Part shown: positions 24,998 through 36,900 of the stretch, piece after piece
How the letters are laid out: each line of letters opens with the position of its first letter
How positions within the stretch are numbered: position 1 is the first letter of the stretch
Assembly: GCA_030159075.1 (NCBI GenBank)
Contig: BROG01000235.1
Coordinates: 372,001-436,000 of the forward strand
Length of the DNA stretch: 64,000 bases
Direction: 5' to 3'
Source: Atrina japonica
Taxonomy: Eukaryota > Mollusca > Bivalvia > Pterioida > Pinnidae
Translations under genes and position numbers: made by a program
Notes under the pieces: generated by a model
Database searches by the model: none
Told to the model about the DNA's origin: nothing
What the model saw: only the letters and a program-made list of their open reading frames with translations

Positions 24998-25258
24998 TCA
25001 GAAAACCTCATTACAACAAATAGTCTGTTGTTTCTTAGATCTCCAGTGTAGTTCATCTTTGTCCCAAATAACTCCATCCGAATTTATTTTTAACTGAATG
25101 TTATATCTTTGATATTTTCGTTCCGCAGATTTAGAGTTATATGGTAATAACTGATTCAGTTCTGTTAACATTGATAGCGGATTTTCACTGTGACAGGCCT
25201 CTATATGTATATGTATTAGAGATTGGATGATCGGTAGATCATGATTTACGTTAGAAAC
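24998..25258 (-). CDS. Possible terminal exon of unknown minus-strand gene
   Basis: The minus strand is open for 86 codons in very AT-rich DNA and ends in TGA at 25000-24998. An AATAAA lies about 97 bp further on (24901-24896). The product has a protein-like composition: HIHIEACHSENPLSMLTELN, then KYQRYNIQLKINSDG and WDKDELHW. The first in-frame ATG is 29 codons in, and a TAA closes the frame just upstream, so it would need a splice acceptor near 25258. None is convincing. I do not recognise the family. It could be a real last exon, a retro-copied fragment or chance. Confidence 0.35.
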   Translation of the reverse strand, partial: VSNVNHDLPIIQSLIHIHIEACHSENPLSMLTELNQLLPYNSKSAERKYQRYNIQLKINSDGVIWDKDELHWRSKKQQTICCNEVF

Positions 25259-26029
25259 TTATCACATTCCTGTTGTATTGACAGAAATGGCAGAAGTTAT
25301 ACTGATAAATGTATTGCATTTTCAGATTTGATATTGAATAATGTATACAAGCAGAAACCTTAAAATAAGTTTTGATTTATTTCATTTCAAAACTTTGAAG
25401 ATTTTGCTGAAGAACATGAAAGAAGAAGTCAAAATTAACTAAAATGATAAAATAGATACAACATCAGTGGGACTGGTAGAATACAGTTTGAACCAGTCAA
25501 ATGCAGCGTCTTGCTACAACATCAATTGTGATTGGATGAGAATTAGTCAAGTCTGAACCAATCAAGCACAGCTGATAGTTACAATGTTACCTGTGATTGG
25601 TTGAGAAAGAGTTCAGTTTGAACCAATCAAACGTTGTGTTTAAACGAAACCCGACACTTCGATCAGACCTGGTGAATTTATTTTGAATACATATCTTTTC
25701 ATTGTATTTTGTGTAAACCCTAACTATGAATAAGTTTGTTTGTATTGGATGATATAGAATTATTTGTGAATTGGTCAGTTTTTTTAGTCTATATTAGCTA
25801 TCGTCATATGTATAATTATTTTGTAGTTACAACTGTGTTGTCTTAATATGATGATAATGTATGTTATGTTGTCACTACGTGTACACTAGAAGTTTGGAAA
25901 CCATTCTAATGTGTAATATACAAAAAGACACTCTATTCTTATTAGCTTGGTGCATACAACATCTTGTCGAAATTATTATTTATCGTATCTTAGGATAGGT
26001 ACAGGCATGGATACCACTGCTTGATATAG
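25259..26029. other. Intergenic; short dispersed repeat
   Basis: A motif close to AACCAATCAAACGTTGTGTT / TGTGATTGGTTGAGA recurs at about 25490, 25550 and 25620, three diverged copies about 65 bp apart. Nothing else is seen. Confidence 0.5.
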
Positions 26030-26640
26030 TATTTAGTCGTTGTTATGTATGTGTTTGAGGATATTCTTTAAAGTAGTTGTTGTTATGTCTGGCTTTGAGG
26101 ACATGACCTTGATGACATTGCTTATTAAAAGCTGTCATTGTTATATATAGCTGTGAGGACATTGCTTAAAGCAGATGTTGTTATGTATGGATTTGAGGAT
26201 ATTAGCAGTTGTTGTCATGTATGGATTTGAGGACATTGCTTAAAGCAGTCGTTATTATGTATGGATTTGAGGATACTGTTTAAAGCAGTTGTTGTCATAT
26301 GTGGATTTGAGGACATTGCTGAAAGCAGTCGTTATTATGTATGGATTTGAGGATACTGTTAAATCAGTTCTTGTCATATGTGATTTGAGGACAATGCTTA
26401 AAGCAGTCGTTATCATGTGTGGATTTGAGGACATTGCTTAAAGCAGTCGTTATCGTGATGGATTTGAGGACATTGCTTAAAGCAGTTATTTATATGTTTT
26501 TAACATTGATAATTGTTATTTATGATTCGGAGAGAATTGCTTTTAACGTTTGTCTCGATGTAAAGCTTTCAAGGCCATGCTTTAAAAGGATATTTCAGTT
26601 CACGGCTTTGAAGAAGTTGCTGTAAGCAGTCATTATAAAG
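26030..26640. repeat. 40-bp minisatellite
   Basis: A unit close to ATGGATTTGAGGACATTGCT plus TAAAGCAGTCGTTATTATGT recurs about fourteen times, decaying toward both edges (traces to 26790). The short open frame MDLRTLLKAVV repeated twice simply follows the unit. Confidence 0.88.
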
Positions 26641-27180
26641 TACCTTGCTTGATCAAAATTATGTGTGGCTTTCAGTATTTTGTTTGAAGTGGTATTTGGT
26701 ATGTCTTGGTTTGATTATGTGTGACTTTAAGGACATTGTTGAAAGCAGTCATTGCTATTTTAAGTATCTGACCCTGCTTTAAGTGTTCGCTCTATTTATG
26801 ATTTTGAGAAAACAGTTTATGTTGGGCTTTTAGAACATCGCTTAACAGTATGATTGTTATACATGTCTATGTTTAATACCAGTAATGTGTGTTCTGCTTT
26901 AACTGATACTTTTTAAATAAAGAACTGAAGTAATATTTAATCAATCATGAGTACTAGCCATTTGTTAATTTTGAATAACAACATTAATGCAATTGAAGTT
27001 ATATGTCCAAAAAACAACAACAACAACAAAAAACAACCCAATGCAATCTACCGGTAATACTTCTCCTAAAGTCAAAAAGGACAATTATTTCTCAATTTTA
27101 TCCAATAATATAATTCCATGCAATCTACTGGTGATCCTTTTCCTACAGTTAAAGATTAAAGTTTATTCTCAGCTTTGACA

Positions 27181-27935
27181 AACATGGTCCATGGGCCACT
27201 CCGCTCACCTGAACTGTGTCGTATCTTACAAATATGAGAATATCAATTTACAAATTATTACAATGTATAACACATATAATAAGTGGAGGAGATTTAAAAA
27301 TGAATGAAAATGGGAAAAACGTCAAACAAAGTCAAAAATTGATTTTCTGATTTATTCGAAAAACATGAAATTGAATCATACATCCATGTAAATCATTCGG
27401 ATGCCATTAGTTTTTCAATGCATGCAGTAGTTCCGGAGAAGATTTTCAAGGAGGGGTACCACAGAGACCTACTATCTGGCGAAAAAAAAATACACACACA
27501 CAAACTTGGAAGGGGACCTTGGGTACTTATTTCCTGTAAAGTTTTGTCGCTGCAGTGGTTTTTTCAAGAACATGCTGAGAGTGTGATAATAATGTTCCTC
27601 TTCGTTTTGCAGTCTTAACAAAATTCAGAAACTCCCCCAACAACAAAAAAAGTAATTTCAGCCAAATTTTTTAAAGAAAGTAATTTTATACCAAATTACA
27701 GGTAAAACACATAAAAATGAATGTATCATAATGAATAAAAGGGGGAAAAATCAAAGACAATACAAAAAAAAGGAAAATGATAAAGTCTGAAAAGACGTCA
27801 ATACCGTGTCAAATCTACAAAATTATAACAAACTTGAATCATTCATCTATGTATATCACTCCGATGCAATTAGTTTTTCGATTTATGCATCAGTTCTGGA
27901 AATCAAAATGCTAGAGCAACTAAATGTATTTTCAG
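27181..27935 (-). repeat. Dispersed repeat, minus-strand copies
   Basis: CCACTCCGCTCACCTGAAC at 27196 and blocks at 27370-27540 and 27840-27935 (ATTAGTTTTTCAATGCATGC, AGTTCCGGAGAAGATTTTCA) are reverse complements of blocks in the plus-strand array at 61490-62640. Two diverged copies lie in tandem. Non-coding. Confidence 0.6.
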
Positions 27936-28358
27936 GTACAAGATCCCGTTTTAGGAGTTATATCTTGTTTTACACTTTCAACATAGAAACTACTGATTGT
28001 ATTTAAACATGATTTGTTTTCAGACATTTTGAAAACTAGAGTTTAAGGTCATGACCTTTTTACTGTTTTGATCTTCCAAAAAGCTTTGATGCATGTGGAC
28101 TGAATATTTATCATGGTTTTGGGCTAGGTGTTATAGTTCCAACCTGTCACATTGATCTTAATAACAATGATTATATGAAATACTATTACATGTGTATATA
28201 TTCTGTATTGAGATATGTATTGTCTGTGAGATCATTATGGTCCTTGTGAGTCTTTTTGTCCTTGTATTTTCAATATTCAAGCATAATATGTCACACAATT
28301 TTATATCGCTTACTATTTATCTTACTATTAAACATTTGTCTGCTTTTACAGAAAACAA

Positions 28359-28679
28359 TTGTTTCATTTTCATTTCATGGTATTTTTCTTGACATCGATA
28401 TACAGTAAATTGTATATGCGAGATTTGGTCCTAGCCAATTGTGGATCAACAGGAGACAATCTCTGCTATAACCAGGCGGATCGCGAGGAGTGTCTCCCTT
28501 ACACTGTCGTGTGTCTCGCCAAGGACTTTCCATTTATACCGAAATGCCACTATCTTTGCCAGAGTTGCAGATCTATGCCAACGCATGTTCTGTGTTGTGC
28601 CACAAATATCTTGAAATGATGTCTTGATTTCACGTCTGTATGTTTTTAAAAGATACGACACAGACCACCTTGATATCAT
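28359..28679. other. GC-richer island open on both strands
   Basis: Within AT-rich DNA, this island is open on plus (28359-28619, Cys-rich, ending MPTHVLCCATNILK) and on minus (28679-28446, basic, Trp-rich). The 12-mer GGAGACAATCTC occurs at 28452-28463 and 28783-28794, which could be a target-site duplication around an inserted 319-bp piece. No splice sites or family match support either frame. It is more likely a repeat fragment than a gene. Confidence 0.3.
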
Positions 28680-29464
28680 GTTTGCGAGATTAACATCCTA
28701 CGAGTAAGTTACCAAGCACAGTCAGATTGATGAATACAGGCTGTATCTCTATCCATCCTCATCTATTCTATCTATTTTTAGGGGAGACAATCTCAAAGAG
28801 ATAGTTTTATCGTGATCTAAAAAAAGGTCATTGTTTGTGGAATAACACGTCAAAATCAATATGTGTCCGATTTAGCTAGTTCTTAAGTCTGATGAAGTGA
28901 TAAGTCCTAGTCAAAAATATTCATAGCCGTATATAAATTCTGGAGTTCTGTTGTGCGAGGCTCAGCAAGACGCTTTTATCCATTTTACATTAGATTACAC
29001 ATTTAGTACCTTAATTTGATGTGCATGTCTCCATAATGATCCGATCCATTAAGTGTATGTTCAACATACGAACATTTCATTTCAAGAGATAAATTCCTTT
29101 TTGATAAGTTGTTGTCACTAGGATATGAAGAATCGCGTTTGATGTCAACATTTTGTAAATTTTACGGTCGGTATAGTGACCTTGTTTTGAATTACCATGT
29201 CTAGTTGTTTTAAGAGAAGTTGTTGAACTGTCTAACCCAATAGTGACCAGGGCCTAATCAAAATTGGAGTGTTACTACTCGTGTCTGAAAATTAAACTGA
29301 GCTTCGGCTAATTCTGAAATCTGACTGGATGAGCAGACCAAGTCAGTAAGAATGTTCTCAGACCTTGAAAAGTGCGTCCAGATGTTATAACATTGGTGTT
29401 AATTTGGGTTTCAATGCAGACTGTGTTAATCTGGATTTTAGACTACTGCGCAGTAATGATTTTT

Positions 29465-29640
29465 ACATAGTGTTTTATGCCACACAACATTTTTTTTTTC
29501 AGTTATATGGTGGCTGCCAGTTTTTAGTGATGGGGAAGAAAACCCGATTACAATGCACGTGGGAATAGACCACAAGCCTATCACAAGTAAACTGGCAAAC
29601 TTTCTCACAAAATCAGCTTATAGGTTCCAGCGGCGCGGTG
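29465..29640 (-). mobile_element. SINE, main family, head missing
   Basis: Reverse copy with the tail at left (CAGTTATATGGTGGCTGCCA), then GTAAACTGGCAAACTTTCTC and GTTCCAGCGGCGCGGTG. The tRNA-like head is not retained. Confidence 0.75.
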
Positions 29641-29799
29641 ACGATCTGTTTTAATCTAGATTTAGGTGTGGACTGACGATGGGTCACGGTTTATTTGGAT
29701 TTGACTGCGGCATGATGTTCTGTGTTAATTTGAATTTCAATTTGAAATGATGATCTGTATTATTCCCCGATACCAAAGTATTATTACAATTTGAATTTT

Positions 29800-29962
29800 A
29801 AATGTTGTTCTACGCCACACTCAGCAATTTGCAGTTATATTATGATGGCCAGTTTTTAATGGTGGAGGAGAGAACTTAGGTTCCAGCGGGACTCGAACCT
29901 GAAGCGAGAGACATCATGGTTCAAAGCGCGATGCTCTAACCACTCGGCCAGGAATGCCCCTG
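29800..29962 (-). mobile_element. SINE with intact tRNA head, shortened body
   Basis: In reverse, the right part reads TGGCCGAGTGGTTAGAGCAT (A box) and AGGTTCGAGTCCCGCTGGAA (B box). The tail is at left. The middle of the body is deleted, joining the GAGAACTT block directly to the head. Flanking text to 30200 (GTGAACATCGGACAAACACG) resembles that around 46995 and 47250, so the SINE belongs to a larger repeated segment. Confidence 0.78.
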
Positions 29963-30269
29963 ACAATACACAAAGCTGGTGAACATCGGACAAACACGTA
30001 CGTCTGAAAATCCAGAGATGGTATCAAGTGTCATGGAGGAGCAGGCATCCTCTGTTGATCTGTCAATAGTTTACACAGGAGTTGCTGGAGATCAACATAC
30101 AGAAGTCAAACGTCAAACAACGGACAGCGTCACTGAAAGTATGTGTAATTGTAGGTCTAACCACATATCACGGGCCAACATGAGAGTCGTAAAATCTAAT
30201 TAAAACGGACATCATTTAAAAAAAAATAGAATTGTATATACACTTGCAGAGGACTGCCAACAATTTTTT

Positions 30270-30570
30270 TTTCATCTCGAATTTTAATCTACTTAATTGG
30301 CCTACTCGAAAATTCTAGGAATTATGGTGATATGTCAAGATACCAACTTCAAAATTCAAGATTTTAACTTGGAAAATCAAATTATGACCTGGATATCAGT
30401 TCAAAATAACTTGAAAATTTAACTGAGACAAATTAGACCTATCTTGAAATTTCAAGATATAAATTTATAATAGATTTAACTTGGAAATTTGAATTAGGAT
30501 CTTGAAATGTCATGATAATGATTTGAAAATTCAAGATACTATCTTGAAATTTCAAATAAATCAAGAATTA
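30270..30570. repeat. Palindromic CTTGAAATTTCAAG repeats
   Basis: Repeated words of CTTGAAATTTCAAG and related half-sites. A perfect 20-bp palindrome TATCTTGAAATTTCAAGATA is at 30440-30459. Lies just upstream of the golgin promoter region. Confidence 0.7.
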
Positions 30571-30599
30571 AAAAAATATAATTTAATCACAAATAGAGT

Positions 30600-30856
30600 C
30601 CATATATTAAAAGGCTAACTTGTGAGCACGCGAAGCGACTAACATACTGGCTAGGTCACGTTAGGTAAAACTGAACGAAGGCGACGTCGATTGTAAGATG
30701 ACAAATCGGTAACGGACTGATCCGGTTATAAGCTTTGTGATGACCAAGATTTTGAAACGTGTCCGGTGCACAGGTGCGCATGACACCAGGAAAGTCCGGA
30801 GGGTTGGAAAATAATAACATGACCATGAATACTTTACATTAAGGAACTAAACAGAC
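30600..30856 (+). promoter_or_regulatory. Likely promoter and 5' UTR of golgin-245
   Basis: The 250 bp before the start codon are richer in CpG and GC than the surroundings (ACGCGAAGCG, GGCGACGTCGATTG, GTGTCCGGTGCACAGGTGCG), as expected for a TATA-less animal promoter. The transcription start cannot be fixed from sequence alone. Confidence 0.45.
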
Positions 30857-30937
30857 ATGTTCAAAAACTTGAAGAAACGTATTGAGCAAGGGGTTGCACA
30901 AACACCCCTTAAAGGTGCCCTCAATGCCGTTACAAAG
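30857..30937 (+). CDS. Golgin-245 exon 1 (residues 1-27)
   Basis: ATG at 30857 opens MFKNLKKRIEQGVAQTPLKG and on to NAVTK, then donor GTTTGA. The start is chosen because MFK-LK--I is the conserved N-terminus of golgin-97 and golgin-245. Phase 0. Confidence 0.88.
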
Positions 30938-33900
30938 GTTTGAATTGACAAAAATAAACCATACATTGATAAAAACCCATAAAACATGACATCTTCAAGA
31001 TCTTTCACTTTGCTCTCCTATTTTCTGAAAACGAGCTTTATTACAAATCTGTTGCGGTTCCATACTTTATCATTAGACTCCTATTCTAAAAAAAAGATGC
31101 ACAAAAGTCTTGGTTGATTTCTTTCAATGAAAACATATGTGCTCAAAATCAAATTTGATATCTACTGCTGTGAAAATGTCAAAAATGTCTTTTATACAAA
31201 AAGACTAAAAAAAACAAACATAGTACAGTATGATATGACAGATCTGATGAGGGGTGCAAATGAACTGAAAGTATATGATGTGTTTTTCTTGTGAATTATC
31301 ACACGGTTTGATTTTAATTCTTGTTTCTTTACCAATATATTTTTCACTTAGATGGATTTATGTCACAGACAACCGGACTGTGACTGGTGAAGTGACATAC
31401 AATCGTAAGTCATGCTGGCTGCAGTTAAGATAAAGATTTGTCAAAGATCTCTGCATCAGGGAAAATTTGCCTAATCTTGCAGTGATAAAGTGTTAGATAA
31501 GTCCAACTTGTAAGCTGTTTCAGCAGCTGGTAATTTTTGGGTGAAAATGAAATAGACACATTTGTGTTGTTTACAGTCATTTTGTGTATCTAACCATTGC
31601 ATGTATCTAATTACCTAACACAATGAATGACTGACTGATACATTTTTACTTCTGCTATAGGTGTATGTCAATGGATTGACAGTTCTGTAATGTATGTTGC
31701 CTGGCATGAAATCAGTTGAAAGTCTTTCCAGAAGATTTACATCTTTCATTTCTTTTAACCATCACTTGGTAATGGTACAGTCACATCCTGTTTGGACAAT
31801 GCATCATCCCTTTGGCACTACAACATATGGACTACATGTTTTAAAAAGAAAAATTAGATATTTGTACATGTATCTCGTTTTATACAGGTTACCAATTCCT
31901 GTTTTTAATTCCCCCCTCCTTGGTCCATGGGGGGGGGAGAAGTTAGGAGTATAGTTTTGATTCCCTCCATCCATCCAGTACCTTTATGCCGGCCATATCT
32001 TTTATTTATTCAACTATATAGACACTCCATATTTTCTGCTGATATACATCAGAAGTAGATGGAGTATGATCAGTATCGCATACAAAAATTGGGCTCCTAC
32101 CACAATTATTTTAAGAGTTACTCGCCATTGTTGTTTTTATTTGTCCGAGTCATATCTAACTTATTTCTTCACCTAGACTCCCGATATTTGGTCCATGTAC
32201 CGGTATACATCTTTTAAGGAGACACTGTCACATGTTTTTCACCCTGTCGTATAGGGCTGAAATTTGGCCACATTCCCAATGCTAAAACAATGGATTTTTG
32301 CCCAGCCTAAATTTTCTAATTAAAGTCAAATGATAATGAATTTGAAGAAATTCTTGTATTATACATATTTTTTTTTGTATTTCGAGATTTCCCAATTTCA
32401 ATAAAATGTTGCTAAAATTCCCAATTTAAAAAGCCCAGTTATATACTGGTTTGTCGGTTTTCAATGGTGGAGGAGAAAAGCTGGTTGCAATGTACCCGAG
32501 AAGAGACCACCAGTCCTCTGCAATTAAACACGCAAACTTTCTCACAAAATTAGCAGAGGTTCTAGTGGGGCTGGAATCTGCATTGACCAGAGCTGAGAGA
32601 CTTTTGGTTCAAAGCATGATTAACGCTCTCAAATATCTGTACTGAAGACCCCAATATCTGTTATATTTTTCTTCTCAGAAATAGAAATGTTTTCTTTTTT
32701 TTTTTCATTGGCTGTCATTGATGATATCAGATCAGAAAGAAACATATTTCAGTTAAGAGTTACTTCCTACACCTGTAAAATTTGCCTTGAAATTTCATTT
32801 CATAATCATTTGAAGGAAAACATGTCCATAGGGAACCCATTCATGCCATTCCAAACTTCCCCTTATCAAATGTTGATTTGAATTGTAAAATTATAATAAT
32901 TTATGAAGAAAGATAAATTTTTTACAGAGTGAAGAGTCGCCTGCATCCAGTGAAAATAAAAAATTGGGGACACCTATAGCAGAGAGCACACCAAAAAGTA
33001 AAGATGGTTCTAACAATGCTAGCAGTGGGCCACCTTCAGATGAAGCTGCTACTATTGCTGTTGGTCAGCTGGTGGATATACCACTGCAGGAAGGGACACC
33101 AGATAACACAGCAGATGTACGTACAAATCAGTGGTAAAATGTAATCAGTTTCCATGTCTAAGTGTCTTCAGTGTGTTTTAGTGTTCCAGATGACTTTCAG
33201 AGTACTCGGGTACAATATCTACCACTTTGTAAATGCAATGGGCATTTTTACCCTCAAATTTTCTGTCAAGTAGTGATTTTCCAATTCTGTTGCCAAATTA
33301 TGATTTTCATTAAACAAAGTTTGGAATTCATATTCAATCCTATATTTTGTTTAATAAAATTTGACAACAAATATTGAATTGAAAATAAATATGTGAACAT
33401 TTTTCTGTTAATTTGGCATTATGTTATAACCGTATACATAAATTTGTTTGGAAAAATTTTTTTTACAGACAATCTAGTGAACATTCACTTGTAAGACGTA
33501 AGTATATGAGGCTAAGAGTTATGACTGAATAAAGACAGACAATTTTATATTTCAGTTTTCCTCAGCATTATCATCACTTCCAGGGAACGAAACACCCAGA
33601 GCTGGACGTTCCCGAGCATCGTCCATTAGCTCTGTTACAAGTGATACCTCATTTTTTGCAAACACCAGTTTTGGGCAGCATCACTACCAGCTGCCATCAG
33701 ATATCGAAAGTGAGGTGGAGGAACAGACATCAAATTTTGAATCGTACAGCAAAGAAGATCTGTATATGATAATTAAAAAATTTGAAAGACGATCTCTCAA
33801 ATATAAAAGTAAATTTATGGAGGTAAGACATCATGTCTGTATTCAGATATTTTATGTCAGAGTTACTTAGTTGACCTATTGCCATTTAATGTCGTCTGTT

Positions 33901-36900
33901 GTCATGTCAATGACGAGATGGGAATATGTTTTATGTGTAGACTTATAAATGTTTTCAACAACATTTTTGCTATTTTTCTTCGTTTATGTCATCTGTCCAA
34001 TAATGGTAACACAAATCAATGACTTCTGAGTCCAGAGTTCTGTAGGTAGGGTAGTAACAAATAACACCCATTGTACCCTGGTTGACTGCTTTATCATTTG
34101 TGTTGTTAAAACCCTCAGATTGGATTTTCAAATTCATACCATGGAGTGATATTTCATTATCCACTCAACACACACCTGTGAAATAGTTTATTGGTTATCT
34201 GTATTATTTAAATATTTGGAGAACAGATTAATATCAGATGGCAGAAACCTGAAGATGCATTTTCTTGTGGATGGTCACATTTGATGAGTTTTATGCCCTG
34301 TAAGATGTTGTTAGACTTATTTTAAAAGAAAATGGAAAAATATATGCTTTGGGAGTCTGGAAATGAGCCTTATGGTATTGTCCAATTCACTTAATTTGGT
34401 GGGGTGGAGTAACCTTTTGATTATCATACGGATGATTCTACTCACATTTTGGTTATGACATTATTCACAGAAAAAAGTGTTTAAAACTGCACTGGATACT
34501 CATGGGTATGATGACAAATAGGAACAAGTACTTTCTCCAGTGTAATTATGATGTATTATCTAAAGTTTAAACTCGTCCAGGTCAAGAAAGGGTTCACGAG
34601 ACTCCACCTGTCGGATTATACAGATTTCACTATAGAATATAGTCCCTAGTAATAATGATAATGTATCATGTCTTGATTCCAAGTTATATCATGGCTTTGT
34701 ATGTTTATCTCTTAAAAATTCTTCAACATAATTTATTAGAAAAAAATTTCTAATTGCAGGTTGCAAATATATACAAAGATTTAGCCCATGAAAGGGATAA
34801 AATCAAGGTAATATTTCATAATTTGGTTCTTTATAAAAACTTTCTTTCATAACTTTGATTAATCTGTTAGATATTTTTATTATCAATTTGTTGTTAATTA
34901 TCATTCACCCATTTATTAATTAAATATCTATACAGTTAAAATGAAACCAATAATTTTTTTCATATCTGTTAAGTATGACATCAGCTTCACCATGTTTGTG
35001 TTTGTGTACATGTATCATCTGTTTAGGCAATCAGATTTATCTTACTCTAGGGTTACTACAGTATGCACAACATGGTGTGGCTACTTGCAACTAAATCTCC
35101 TGGTTTTGGCATGTGTCATGGTCGTACCAAAGTCTCAATTTTCTGTCACTATATCTAGTGTCAACGATTACTTTATATTATTCTGTTATGACACAAGTGA
35201 TTATTGTTTCGTGGCAATTACAATAAACATCCATTGAGCTGCTCATCAGGGAGTACATATGGTAGATCGACATTTATAGACTGGGATAAAATGTCTGTAG
35301 ATGGAATTTTATCGTACGGTACATACACTGTAACCAAATTGAGAATTAAGATACATGTATAAGTTTTTCTCTCATTATGTACATATATTTTGCACATAAT
35401 AATTCATTTGAAATAACTTGAACATCGTCGGCACAGAAATATGATGACATTAAAATGTGTACATGCATTCCATATCCAAACTGACCTGCTAAACCTAGAT
35501 GTAAAATGAACATGTAATGAAACACAATTTCAAGTACCCAAAATGTGCAGATAGATTTTACTTCAGTTTTAAACAGGGTTTTCAATAATTCTGCAATTAA
35601 GAGGTCAATAAGAAATTGAAAGAGGCCTTCTGCTAGCATCATGTAGCTTCACACATTTAATACAATTAGACCTTGAGCTGACAGAAGACCCTGTTCCCCC
35701 CCCAGAGGGAATTTTGTACACCATATTTTTCTGAAAGCCTATCATATCAGAAGTATTTTGAAAGAGGTTTGCCTTCTGGCGAGCGGGGCGTTTAGATTTT
35801 ATGAGGGGTTGAAGTATGACACCTGCGCTTCACTGAGGTATTAAAAAAATTAGGGGGTATGGTTGAAATTTTTTTTTCTGTTTTGAATTAAGAAGACAAA
35901 ATACCCACATATTTCTTATCATGTGGTAGGAAAATGATTTCTCTACATTTTGAATATAAAATTAGACTGATAACAGACCCTATGACGTCACAACCGGTCA
36001 AAATGTCACGTGACCCTCCTGGAAATGATATAAAAATTCTGATCCACAATGAACTTTGCTGCCTAAAACAGGTATACATTTTTTGCAACTGTTTGGGGGA
36101 AGGTATCTGCGCAAACAAAACAAAATCAATTTTTTTCTAGTGACTTACACAAAAATACAAATATGACGTCATCATCCCTTAATTTGCATATGGTAGGAAA
36201 ACAAGGTCACAACACATTTTTGTATAGTATGGCAATATGGGTATCAAACGAAAGCTCCTGTCAACTAGAGTTTATTTTTCACCAGTCCTATCGCATTTTT
36301 GGTTCTCAGCAAGCTTGTTTTTTCCCTCGAACAGGCGTAAAAGTTCAAATCAGGTCATCAATAAACTGACATCGAGTCACTCCCCCACATACCAGATGGG
36401 TGCTGAGCTAGTCAGGATGGGCCCTCTGATCAGTCTAACACTTTTATGGGTCACTCGACGAAGATGACCTATTAAACATCGAGTTTAGATCGGGCATCCA
36501 TAATCAAAAGCTAGCAGTTGACTTCAACATCAGTTGTACTTCGTCAACGGTAGAACGAGGGTTTCACATTCTGGTGACATGAGCATCATTGGCGACTGGG
36601 TGACTGGATTTTGGCTGATAACAGTGTCACTTCATGTAGGGTGAGCCAGAGCAAATGCTTTTAGGGTGCCACCTTAAAGTTACACAACTTCCATTGGAAT
36701 TGTCTCGTTGACACATCCACCCTGAGAAAGCTTTTCAGCCAACAAGTGAGGTTGTGGAAATTTGCTGTATTCTGGGCAAGAGGCACAGCAAAGTCACAAC
36801 ACAATGGAGCGTCCAGTGCAGCTCCACACAGTGAAACCTGCCAAACAGAAGCCATCTTCTGACAGCAGTGACAGGGTCTGTGTGGTGCATTATGACAGCA

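Noticed and set aside
29979..30203. 74-codon plus frame as a gene
   Set aside because: Its start repeats text found next to the SINE at 47015 (ATCCAGAG-TGG-ATCA-GTGT), so it belongs to a dispersed repeat.
31352..31404. Extra coding exon of golgin-245
   Set aside because: In the golgin frame it contains TGA and it breaks phase; exons 1 and 2 already join in phase. Kept only as an exon-like oddity.
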